Origin: Defluviitaleaceae bacterium
GTDB lineage: Bacteria > Bacillota > Clostridia > Lachnospirales > UBA5962
Assembly (NCBI GenBank): GCA_009780765.1
Contig: WQZK01000026.1
Location: 1-14,219, forward strand
Reading direction: 5' to 3'
Length of the DNA: 14,219 bases
Below are positions 1-5,604 of this stretch, in pieces. The notes beneath the pieces were generated by a model, which had not been told where the DNA came from, made no database searches, and was given only the letters and a program-made list of their open reading frames with translations. Every line of letters starts with the position of its first letter. Positions within the stretch are counted from its first letter, which is position 1. A program made the position numbers and the translations under genes.

Positions 1-941
1 AAGGTGATACCTGCTTGTGCTAAAACCTCACCTGTCATAGGGTCCTCAACATCTCTAGCAAGTTTAAAGCCTTTTGCACGGTTTTTAAGTGCAAGCTTTT
101 TGTTAAATTTATAGCGGCCAACCCTTGCAAGGTCATATCGCTTAGGGTCAAAAAACATATTTCTAAATAAACTTTCAGAGCTTTCAACTGTTGCAGGTTC
201 ACCTGGTCTTAATTTTTTGTAAAGCTCGATTATACCTTCTTCATAGTTTTTAGAAACGTCTTTCTCAATAGTTGTTAAAAGCTTTGGTTCTTCTCCAAAA
301 AGCTCTAAAATTTGTGTGTCTGTGGCAATTCCTAAAGATCTAATTAAAACAGTAACGGGTACTTTTCTAGTACGGTCAACCCTAACACTAAAAATATCGT
401 TAGAATCGGTTTCAAACTCAAGCCACGCACCACGGTTTGGTATAACAACAGAAGAAATAAGTTCTTTACCAACCTTATCATGCTCCATAGAATAATAAAT
501 ACCGGGAGAACGCACAAGCTGGCTAACAATAACACGCTCTGCACCATTTATTATAAATGTGCCAGTGCCCGTCATTAAAGGAAAATCGCCCATAAAAAGA
601 TCTTGCTCTTTAATTTCGTCGGCTTCTTTATTTCTAAGCCTTGTTTTAACCCTTAGGGGGGCGGCATATGTTGCATCTCTCTCTTTACATTCTTCGATAG
701 AATACTTCTTTTTGTCAAACTCTAGCCTAAAATCAACGAATTCTAAGACAAGATTACCGCTGTAGTCGGTAATAGGGGAAATGTCTTCAAATACTTCTTT
801 AAGGCCTTCTTCTAGAAACCATTTGTAGCTGTCTTTCTGCACTTCAATCAAATTAGGCATTTCTAAAACTTCGTTAATTTTAGAATAGCTAACTCTTACA
901 GTATCACCCTGTTTTAGTGAGTGGATTCTGTTTTTCTTCAC
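1..941 (-). CDS. rpoB: RNA polymerase beta subunit, N-terminal part (cut by window edge)
   Basis: This is the beta subunit of RNA polymerase, which forms one side of the active-site cleft of the cytoplasmic core enzyme. The minus-strand frame stays open for 313 codons from a GTG at 941-939 and runs off the left end of the window. It opens with residues KKNRIHSLKQGD and carries the family blocks LIEVQKDSYKWFLEEGL, then GTGTFIINGAERVIVSQLVR followed by SPGIYYS, and later FFDPKRYDLARVGRYKFNKK. These cover the protrusion and lobe regions; the rifampicin-binding cluster lies beyond the edge. The GTG start is supported by AGGGGTG about 8 bases upstream and by the family's usual N-terminus. The gene has its own promoter at 1263-1291 and a long leader. 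It is not preceded by rplL, as it is in most bacteria, but by ssb. Identity is essentially certain. Confidence 0.98.
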   Translation of the reverse strand, partial: MKKNRIHSLKQGDTVRVSYSKINEVLEMPNLIEVQKDSYKWFLEEGLKEVFEDISPITDYSGNLVLEFVDFRLEFDKKKYSIEECKERDATYAAPLRVKTRLRNKEADEIKEQDLFMGDFPLMTGTGTFIINGAERVIVSQLVRSPGIYYSMEHDKVGKELISSVVIPNRGAWLEFETDSNDIFSVRVDRTRKVPVTVLIRSLGIATDTQILELFGEEPKLLTTIEKDVSKNYEEGIIELYKKLRPGEPATVESSESLFRNMFFDPKRYDLARVGRYKFNKKLALKNRAKGFKLARDVEDPMTGEVLAQAGIT

Positions 942-964
942 TATATATCACCCCTTGTTAGAAT

Positions 965-996
965 CAGTAAGCTAAGAAAACTCCTTTAACTTACTG
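965..996 (-). promoter_or_regulatory. Hairpin in rpoB leader with a Shine-Dalgarno-like loop
   Basis: On the minus-strand RNA, CAGUAAGUUAA and UUAGCUUACUG can pair over 11 bases, including one G-U pair. They enclose a 10-base loop that contains AGGAG. The hairpin ends about 24 bases before the rpoB start codon and just ahead of the true ribosome site AAGGGGUG. No start codon follows the loop AGGAG at a useful distance, so it is not an obvious leader-peptide site. A role in translation initiation or mRNA stability is inference. Confidence 0.4.
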
Positions 997-1010
997 GATG
1001 TAAAAGAACG

Positions 1011-1053
1011 CAAAAAAGCACCGAGATATTTTAAGAGTTTTAAAAATTTCGGT
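1011..1053 (-). terminator. Terminator-like hairpin inside the rpoB leader (possible attenuator)
   Basis: Read on the minus strand, ACCGA and TCGGT form the base of the stem and TTTTAA/TTAAAA form the upper part, with a short mismatched stretch between and loop AACTC. The stem is followed after GC by six T residues. This is the layout of an intrinsic terminator, although the upper stem is AT-rich and weak. It lies about 200 bases downstream of the rpoB promoter and 70 bases before the rpoB start, so it could only act as an attenuator. I see no convincing antiterminator partner. Confidence 0.4.
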
Positions 1054-1085
1054 TAAAAATAAAGCATAATATTAATGGTTTTAGT

Positions 1086-1147
1086 GCAAAATACCATATT
1101 ATAAGCTTCCTTTTTTATATATTTATAAAAGCGTTGGTATGATTTGC
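1086..1147 (-). other. Bulged long-range hairpin in rpoB leader
   Basis: On the minus-strand RNA, GCAAAUCAUACC pairs with GGUAUUUUGC: ten base pairs interrupted by a two-base UC bulge. They enclose about 40 AU-rich bases. It may be the apical part of a structured leader. The AU-rich setting makes chance pairing possible. Confidence 0.25.
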
Positions 1148-1182
1148 CATGCAATAGAAATTAAAATATTTTAAAAAATATG

Positions 1183-1211
1183 TTGAATTTTAAAATATTA
1201 TATGCTATAAT
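1183..1211 (+). promoter_or_regulatory. Sigma-A type promoter, plus strand, no annotated gene downstream
   Basis: TTGAAT at 1183-1188, a 17-base spacer, and a perfect TATAAT at 1206-1211 with an extended -10 TG at 1203-1204. The predicted start is near 1218. It points away from the rpoB coding region and into the rpoB promoter region, where no plus-strand gene lies. The next plus-strand signal is the intrinsic terminator at 1269-1302. Confidence 0.55.
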
Positions 1212-1262
1212 ACATTTGTGGAAATAGCTAAATGGCTAGATACCATACTTATACATTTAATT

Positions 1263-1291
1263 ATTGTAACACTTGTACACGCTGTTGTCAA
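1263..1291 (-). promoter_or_regulatory. rpoB promoter (sigma-A consensus)
   Basis: On the minus strand, a perfect TTGACA (1291-1286), a spacer of exactly 17 bases and TACAAT (1268-1263). Transcription would start near 1256, giving rpoB a leader of about 315 bases. It lies just past the ssb terminator, so rpoB seems to be transcribed independently of ssb. Its DNA is also the stem of the plus-strand terminator at 1269-1302. Confidence 0.8.
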
Positions 1292-1302
1292 GTGTCTTTT
1301 TT
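1269..1302 (+). terminator. Plus-strand intrinsic terminator overlapping the rpoB promoter
   Basis: ACACTTG (1269-1275) pairs perfectly with CAAGTGT (1289-1295). ACA/TGT extends the stem by three pairs across a one-base bulge, and C plus six T residues (1297-1302) follow. The T-run is on the plus strand only. It fits the end of the candidate small RNA. Confidence 0.5.
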
Positions 1303-1312
1303 AAAAATAGTT

Positions 1313-1351
1313 AAAAAACTGCTAACCTTTTGTAAAAGCTAGCAGTTTTTT
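1313..1351 (-). terminator. ssb terminator (strong, near-bidirectional)
   Basis: An almost perfect inverted repeat lies immediately after the ssb stop codon. AAAAAACTGCTA pairs with TAGCAGTTTTTT, and the stem continues inward through G-U, C-G, U-G and three U-A pairs to a three-base loop, about 18 base pairs in all. On both strands the last stem arm ends in six T residues, so it can stop transcription from either side. Confidence 0.85.
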
Positions 1352-1352
1352 A

Positions 1353-2015
1353 TTAAAATTCTTCGTCTTGATTATTTGAAACAAGCTCTATTTTAGAAAC
1401 AGAAATTTCGTAAGCAGTTTTTTCTATAATTTCGCCGTCATCCATCTTTTTTTGATAATTTCTTGATTGCATTCGTCCAATAATCTTAATATTTTCTGAA
1501 ACACTTAAAGTAGAAACGAATTTAGCGTTTCTACCCCATGAAATACAAGGAATATAATCAGATTTATTATAAGAACGATTAACGGCCAAAAGCATATCTG
1601 AAATTTCTCGCCCAAACGGTGTTGTTCTAAAAATTGGTGGCTTGCAGATAAAGCCATTTAGCTGCACTTCGTTCGGATTTAGGTATTTAACTGTTTCATA
1701 ATCTTCAACAATTTCTATATCTCTTGCGAAAATAGTTAAAATAAGCTTATTTCGCTGCTCTTCCTGAGTATAACTGTTATAAGACCTAACTTGGCCTTTT
1801 ATATGTACAAGCATACCCTCTTTCAAAATATTTCTATCAATAAGTCTTTCTGAAATGGTTATCGGTAGATAGTCGGAGCTTTCAGAAAGCCTTAAAACCT
1901 CCACCTTAAAAGCATAAAAACCTTCGCCGTAAACTTCGTGGCTAAACTCTGGTATTTCATGAACTTTTCCAATTACGTCGATGTTATTTGAAAAACTGAA
2001 ATTTTCTTTTTGCAC
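1353..2015 (-). CDS. Single-stranded DNA-binding protein with two OB-fold halves
   Basis: The product binds single-stranded DNA during replication, repair and recombination in the cytoplasm. The C-terminal half (about residues 115-215) is a recognisable SSB OB fold: LLAVNRSYNKSDYIPCISWG at 142-161 and then GRMQSRNYQKK at 180-190. The N-terminal half (about 10-105) has a second OB-like pattern ending in GQVRSYN (74-80) and LILTIF (91-96). The last residues, DEEF, match the acidic tip ending in phenylalanine that ordinary bacterial SSBs use to recruit partner proteins. At 220 residues it is longer than the usual 140-180-residue one-OB SSB and lacks a long flexible linker. The GTG start has AAGGAG about 8 bases upstream. 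A promoter candidate lies at 2100-2127 and a strong terminator follows. Whether it is the main replicative SSB or a second paralogue cannot be told here. Confidence 0.85.
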   Translation of the reverse strand: MQKENFSFSNNIDVIGKVHEIPEFSHEVYGEGFYAFKVEVLRLSESSDYLPITISERLIDRNILKEGMLVHIKGQVRSYNSYTQEEQRNKLILTIFARDIEIVEDYETVKYLNPNEVQLNGFICKPPIFRTTPFGREISDMLLAVNRSYNKSDYIPCISWGRNAKFVSTLSVSENIKIIGRMQSRNYQKKMDDGEIIEKTAYEISVSKIELVSNNQDEEF

Positions 2016-2099
2016 CTAAAAATTCTCCTTTCGTTTGTTAAACTTCTTGCAATGGTGCATAGCTACACTTACTCAATTTTCTTGCATTTTTTGCTTCTC

Positions 2100-2127
2100 A
2101 TTATGTTGTCCTTTGAGGCAACGTCAA
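2100..2127 (-). promoter_or_regulatory. Candidate ssb promoter
   Basis: Minus strand: TTGACG (2127-2122), 16-base spacer, CATAAT (2105-2100). Each hexamer differs from consensus at one position. It would start transcription near 2093, about 80 bases before the ssb GTG. A short imperfect palindrome (GTTGCCT and AGGACAAC) fills part of the spacer. Confidence 0.5.
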
Positions 2128-2205
2128 TGAATTACGCTCTGAAAATTGGCTCGTGTTTAATTTGCACTTTTGCTTGTTGATAAATCTATTCTGAAAAAAT
2201 TATTT

Positions 2206-2691
2206 TTAGAACTTATTACCGAGCAGTAATAAAATAGACACTACAGAAAGAAGATTATAAACATTTTTATTTTTGCCAAGCGGAGAAATATAAAACTCCT
2301 GAGGCTCTATTATATTGCCATAAAAATCCTTTATTTCTCTTTGTATGCAACACTGAACTCCATATTCTGAAACAGACGAAGCCGTTACACTAGACTTTGG
2401 ATTAAAACCATATGTTATAAGTGGAATTGGGCGGTTTAACGAAAGGTTATATTTTACAGGAGTATCGGCATTTAAAATAATCATTCCGTTTTCTGAAATC
2501 AGAGAAAGACTCTTTTTCACAAACTCTTTGTTTGAGAATTCGTTAACAATAAATAAGCCTAAGTTTCCATCAAAAAATTCGTTAACCCAAATATTATAAT
2601 CTAAATTTAATAGGTAGTTCTCTGCAAATAGCTGAAATGTATCAAGAATAGCAAACCCATCTTTTTCATCAGCAATGGCAATATTAAGCAT
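2206..2691 (-). CDS. Small protein resembling the end of a Mur ligase central domain; function unknown
   Basis: I do not recognise this as a named gene. Residues 70-148 carry the landmarks of the distal half of the Mur ligase central domain: LNADTP (73-78, compare LNADDP), TYGFNPKSSVTASS (93-106, compare the TYGF...A block) and GKNKNVYNLL (139-148, compare the GxxNVYNALAA block). The P-loop GTNGKT, the catalytic residues and the C-terminal ligase domain are all missing, so ATP-dependent ligation is not expected. The ORF looks intact rather than freshly broken: ATG start, GGAGGT 8 bases upstream, no internal stops, a natural stop at residue 161. The N-terminal 65 residues show no motif I can name. 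It lies between ssb and a DUF2752 gene on the same strand. It may be a decayed ligase fragment or a protein that has taken on a binding role; the similarity is judged by eye. Confidence 0.6.
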   Translation of the reverse strand: MLNIAIADEKDGFAILDTFQLFAENYLLNLDYNIWVNEFFDGNLGLFIVNEFSNKEFVKKSLSLISENGMIILNADTPVKYNLSLNRPIPLITYGFNPKSSVTASSVSEYGVQCCIQREIKDFYGNIIEPQEFYISPLGKNKNVYNLLSVVSILLLLGNKF

Positions 2692-2785
2692 TTTAGAAAC
2701 CTCCGCAACTCAAATTTCAAATATTAATATTTTCTTAAAAAAATGAAATTTTATGCACGTGAGGTAAAATTACTTTTAAACAATA

Positions 2786-2841
2786 GCATCAGAGGGTAGC
2801 GAAACGCTTAAGCGGCTTCGCGTTTTGCTCTGCAGATGATG
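2786..2841 (-). repeat. Imperfect inverted repeat between the DUF2752 gene and the Mur-like gene
   Basis: AGCGAAACGC (2798-2807) faces GCGTTTTGCT (2820-2829), with one G-T pair, around a 12-base loop. CAGAG/CTCTG and CAT/ATG can extend the stem outward with a bulge. This stretch is visibly richer in GC than the surrounding AT-rich spacer. No T-run follows on either strand, so a standard intrinsic terminator is doubtful, though its place after the DUF2752 gene would suit one. It could also be a small intergenic repeat. Confidence 0.45.
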
Positions 2842-2860
2842 TTGATTGAAAAGCATTTTA

Positions 2861-3271
2861 CTAAAATTGCTCAAGAATTCTCATAAGTAACGAATTATTA
2901 TTAAAAACTATAGGTTCTTGCCCAAAATTGGTGTAAATTCTGTATGCGAGCAGTAAAAAAGATGATATAATTAGTATTATAGTAGGAGTATATAATTTTT
3001 TAATTTTTTTGGGATATTTTACTTTAAAAAGAAAATATGTTAATATTAATATAACAGTTGGAACTAATAGAGGGTGCATGGCAAAGCTTTCTCTAAAATT
3101 AAAAGTAAGCATTAAAATTCCCGCTCTTGTCATTCCGCAAAAAGGGCATGGTACGCCAATAAACGCCATCAGCGGACAGAAAAAACCAAAAAAATGATTC
3201 GACAAAAAATAATATACAATTATAAAAGAAACAAGTATAATTGGTTTATAAATTTTATTTTTATTAAACAT
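2861..3271 (-). CDS. DUF2752-family small membrane protein
   Basis: A 136-residue integral membrane protein of unknown function. The family mark is the cysteine motif CPFCGMTR at residues 42-49, on the short stretch between the first hydrophobic region and the amphipathic middle. Three membrane segments are visible at roughly 10-24, 68-83 and 96-112; residues 28-41 are also hydrophobic. The paired cysteines plus T-R are the invariant core of this family, but no biochemical role is established for it that I can name. The ATG start is backed by GAGGTG 7 bases upstream and a promoter candidate at 3292-3320. It is divergent from the ytvI-like gene, and the spacer between them is only 63 bases. 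The family call is firm; the function is open. Confidence 0.85.
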   Translation of the reverse strand: MFNKNKIYKPIILVSFIIVYYFLSNHFFGFFCPLMAFIGVPCPFCGMTRAGILMLTFNFRESFAMHPLLVPTVILILTYFLFKVKYPKKIKKLYTPTIILIISSFLLLAYRIYTNFGQEPIVFNNNSLLMRILEQF

Positions 3272-3291
3272 GTTTTAACACCTCAAATACT

Positions 3292-3320
3292 ATTGTACCA
3301 CAAATATTAAAGCATTACAA
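3292..3320 (-). promoter_or_regulatory. Candidate promoter for the DUF2752 gene
   Basis: Minus strand: TTGTAA (3320-3315), 17-base spacer, TACAAT (3297-3292) preceded by TGG, an extended -10. The leader would be only about 15 bases. The -35 box overlaps the AAAGGAG ribosome site of the divergent gene on the plus strand. Confidence 0.5.
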
Positions 3321-3334
3321 AGGAGCGATTTTTT

Positions 3335-4393
3335 TTGCGAGAATTTTTTGAAAGAAATAAAAATATTATTTTAAAGCTAGTATTTATGACCGTATTTGTG
3401 TTATTTGTATACGTGTTTTTTAGGGTTATTTTTAGGTATATTGCACCATTTGTTGTGGGGTATTTACTTTCTTTGGTTTTAAACCCGTTAGCAACATTTT
3501 TAAGCAGTAAATTTAGAATGAAACGCTGGCTTTCTGCACTTTTGTCTATGGGGATAATGTTTACGATAGTTTACTTTATTTTGCGTGGAATTATTTTAAG
3601 AATTGTAAGCGAAGGCAGCGATTTTTTCTATAATTTCCCTGATATAATCGAAACAGCAAGAGAAATGCTTGACGAGATTCAAGTACGGTATGAAAATTTC
3701 TACAACATAATTCCAACGGGCTTGCAAGTGCTTTTGGAAGACTTCTGGATAGTTATATTGGATAGTGTTACAGAAACGGTTGGTTCAGGCATTAGAACAG
3801 GCGGCGTTAATGTTGTTACTACTGTTCCAAGCTTTATTTTAGGTTTTTTAGTTTCAATGATTTCTTGCTACTTTTTTATTAAAGATAAAGAGCTGATTTC
3901 TAAAAAATTAATAATGGCAACGCCCGAGGGCATTAAAAAACCATTTAGAAAGCTAAGGCCAAAGATTAAACATTCTATTTCTGGATACTTAAAGGCACAG
4001 TTTACAATTATGTCTATAGTTGCTGCTATTTGTGCTACAGGTATGCTTATTTTAAGGGTGCCATATGCTTTGTTTTTGGCTATAATTATTGCAATTGTAG
4101 ATGCTTTGCCACTTTTAGGTAGCGGGCTTTTCTTTATCCCATGGGCATTGTTTAGCTTGATAACTGGGCAAATTGGGCAAGGTATTGGGTTGTTAGTGAT
4201 TTATGGTTGCGTTATGATAACAAGGCAGATTATAGAGCCTAGAATCGTGGGGAAGCAAATTGGTGTTCATCCAATTATAACTCTTATGGCAATATATGTT
4301 GGGCTTAGGGTTTTTGGAGTTTTTGGGATATTAATGGGACCGTTTTTCATAATCATTATAAAGGGGATTATTGATACTAAGGAAATCATGTAA
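3335..4393 (+). CDS. ytvI: AI-2E family membrane protein, YtvI-like sporulation protein
   Basis: A 352-residue polytopic membrane protein. Hydrophobic segments lie at about 11-33, 36-56, 65-88, 163-182, 222-240, 242-258, 262-300 (two) and 312-345 (one or two). A long extramembrane stretch of about 90-160 separates the third and fourth, the usual layout of the AI-2E transporter superfamily. The signature half, with VDALPLLGSGLFFIPW (255-270), RQIIEPRIVG (297-306), YVGLRVFGVFG (321-331) and GPFF (335-338), matches the sporulation branch YtvI best. Members of this superfamily are permease-like, but the substrate of YtvI is not established. The TTG start is chosen because AAAGGAG lies 9 bases before it and no better start is in frame. 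No strong promoter of its own is visible. The family is firm; the YtvI assignment is likely. Confidence 0.82.
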   Translation: MREFFERNKNIILKLVFMTVFVLFVYVFFRVIFRYIAPFVVGYLLSLVLNPLATFLSSKFRMKRWLSALLSMGIMFTIVYFILRGIILRIVSEGSDFFYNFPDIIETAREMLDEIQVRYENFYNIIPTGLQVLLEDFWIVILDSVTETVGSGIRTGGVNVVTTVPSFILGFLVSMISCYFFIKDKELISKKLIMATPEGIKKPFRKLRPKIKHSISGYLKAQFTIMSIVAAICATGMLILRVPYALFLAIIIAIVDALPLLGSGLFFIPWALFSLITGQIGQGIGLLVIYGCVMITRQIIEPRIVGKQIGVHPIITLMAIYVGLRVFGVFGILMGPFFIIIIKGIIDTKEIM

Positions 4394-4510
4394 AATATTG
4401 CTCTCTAAAGTAACGTCATAAAAACATTGATTTTCAAAGGAAATAAAGCATTAAGGATTTTAATGAGAAAATAACCATTATTTATACAAAATCCCAAAAT
4501 AAACTTATGA

Positions 4511-4539
4511 TTGACAAGTTAGTTTAAAAATAATATACT
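4511..4539 (+). promoter_or_regulatory. Promoter of the fab-acc operon
   Basis: A perfect TTGACA (4511-4516), a 17-base spacer and TATACT (4534-4539). Transcription would start near 4546, about 39 bases before fabH. Two inverted repeats overlap it. AACTT (4502-4506) with AAGTT (4516-4520) is centred on the -35 box. ACAAGT (4514-4519) with ACTTGT (4537-4542) brackets the spacer. Either could be an operator. I see no clear FapR or FabT consensus, and neither regulator gene lies next to the operon here. Confidence 0.85.
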
Positions 4540-4584
4540 TGTAACAGGGTAAAATTAACCACAAAAATAGGAGATTAATGGCAA

Positions 4585-5577
4585 ATGAACAAAATTAAAG
4601 TAAATTTAAAATCATTTGGAATTGCAGTTCCGAAATATGTTGTTCATAACGACGAACTTAGTAAGCTTGTTGACACAACAGACGAATGGATTAATTCTAG
4701 AACAGGGATAAATGAACGCAGAATTTCAACTACCCCAAACGAGAATACGGCTGGGCTTTGCACAAAAGCATTTTACGAAATACAAAGGAAAACTGGCATT
4801 AATCCACTTGATATAGACGTAATAGTTGTTGGAACGATAACGCCAGATTCTATCGCACCATCGGCTGCTTGCACAATTCAAGCAAATATTGGTGCTAAAA
4901 ATGCGTTTGCGTTTGATGTAAATGCGGCTTGCTCAGGCTTTATATATGCTCTTTATGTGGGAGAAAGCCTACTTCGCACTGGCAGATACAAAAACGCTCT
5001 TGTTTTTGGGGCGGATACTCTTTCTAAGATTATGGACTGGGATGATAGGGCAACTTGCGTTTTGTTTGGCGATGGTGCAGGTGGTGTTTTGCTTACTGCT
5101 TCAGAAGATGAAAAAGAAAGCTTCTATTATACCGATATTCATTCTGACGGAGAGCTTGGCAAAAATTTGCAAGTTTCTCACTGGCCTTTAAGAAATCCTT
5201 TTGTTAAAGAGGAAGAGGAGAGCGAATGTACGCATATTAATATGGATGGGCGTTTGGTTTTTGATTTTGCATCAAGAAAAGCTCCTAAAAGCGTTCAAAC
5301 TGTTTTAGAAAAATCGGGAATCGATATTTCTGAAATAAAATATATAATTCCGCACCAAGCGAATTACAGAATTGTAGAAGCTATTGCGAAAAAACTTAAA
5401 GTAGATATTTCTAAGTTTTATATGAACATAGATAAATTTGGAAACACTGTTGCCGCATCTATTCCAATTGCACTTTGCGAAATGCACGAAAAAGGGCTTA
5501 TTGAGGCGGGTGACAAGCTTATTATCACTGGTTTCGGCGGAGGGCTCACTTGGGGGTCTACTCTGATAGAAATATAA
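4585..5577 (+). CDS. fabH: 3-oxoacyl-ACP synthase III (KAS III)
   Basis: FabH starts fatty-acid synthesis by condensing a short acyl-CoA with malonyl-ACP in the cytosol. All three catalytic residues are visible: Cys116 in AACSGF, His257 in PHQAN and Asn287 in FGNTVAAS. GFGGGLTWGS near the end (317-326) is also typical. At 330 residues it has normal length. It is the first gene of the operon, 46 bases after the promoter's -10 box. The start at 4585 follows AGGAG at 4569-4573 by 11 bases. An ATG at 4578, better spaced from that site, opens a six-codon frame that ends inside fabH; the 4585 ATG is the one in the fabH frame. Chain-length or branched-chain preference cannot be judged from the sequence. 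Confidence 0.97.
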   Translation: MNKIKVNLKSFGIAVPKYVVHNDELSKLVDTTDEWINSRTGINERRISTTPNENTAGLCTKAFYEIQRKTGINPLDIDVIVVGTITPDSIAPSAACTIQANIGAKNAFAFDVNAACSGFIYALYVGESLLRTGRYKNALVFGADTLSKIMDWDDRATCVLFGDGAGGVLLTASEDEKESFYYTDIHSDGELGKNLQVSHWPLRNPFVKEEEESECTHINMDGRLVFDFASRKAPKSVQTVLEKSGIDISEIKYIIPHQANYRIVEAIAKKLKVDISKFYMNIDKFGNTVAASIPIALCEMHEKGLIEAGDKLIITGFGGGLTWGSTLIEI

Positions 5578-5604
5578 AAATAAAGAATTTTGGAGGAATT
5601 AATC

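Larger units (their letters stand above)
1218..1302 (+). ncRNA. Candidate small RNA of about 85 bases, antisense to the rpoB transcript start
   Basis: A plus-strand promoter (1183-1211) and a plus-strand intrinsic terminator (1269-1302) bracket about 85 bases with no open reading frame worth noting. The terminator's T-run lies on the plus strand only, so it is not the other face of a minus-strand terminator, and no plus-strand gene upstream needs it. The RNA would be complementary to about the first 39 bases of the rpoB leader. I do not recognise an RNA family. The existence of the transcript is inferred from signals only. Confidence 0.35.

Noticed and set aside
344..765. Open frames on both strands of 60-70 codons within the left 900 bases
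   Set aside because: They overlap the unbroken rpoB frame, which matches a universally conserved protein; they have no ribosome site or recognisable domain.
1096..1130. TATAAT on the minus strand in the rpoB leader, considered as a second promoter
   Set aside because: At 16-18 bases upstream there is no sequence close to TTGACA, while a far better promoter exists at 1263-1291.
942..1256. Ribosomal protein L10-type leader
   Set aside because: That element precedes rplJ, which is not present, and I could not find its kink-turn pattern by eye.
3009..3197. 62-codon plus-strand frame inside the DUF2752 gene
   Set aside because: It is antisense to a gene with a family motif and has no ribosome site or domain of its own.
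4455..4494. GGATTTT...AAAATCC inverted repeat after ytvI, considered as its terminator
   Set aside because: The stem is only seven pairs around a loop of about 26 bases, with no T-run; it could be chance in AT-rich DNA.
4394..4510. Extra gene or RNA in the ytvI-fabH spacer
   Set aside because: No ORF with a ribosome site and no firm structured RNA seen; only the fab promoter region is supported.
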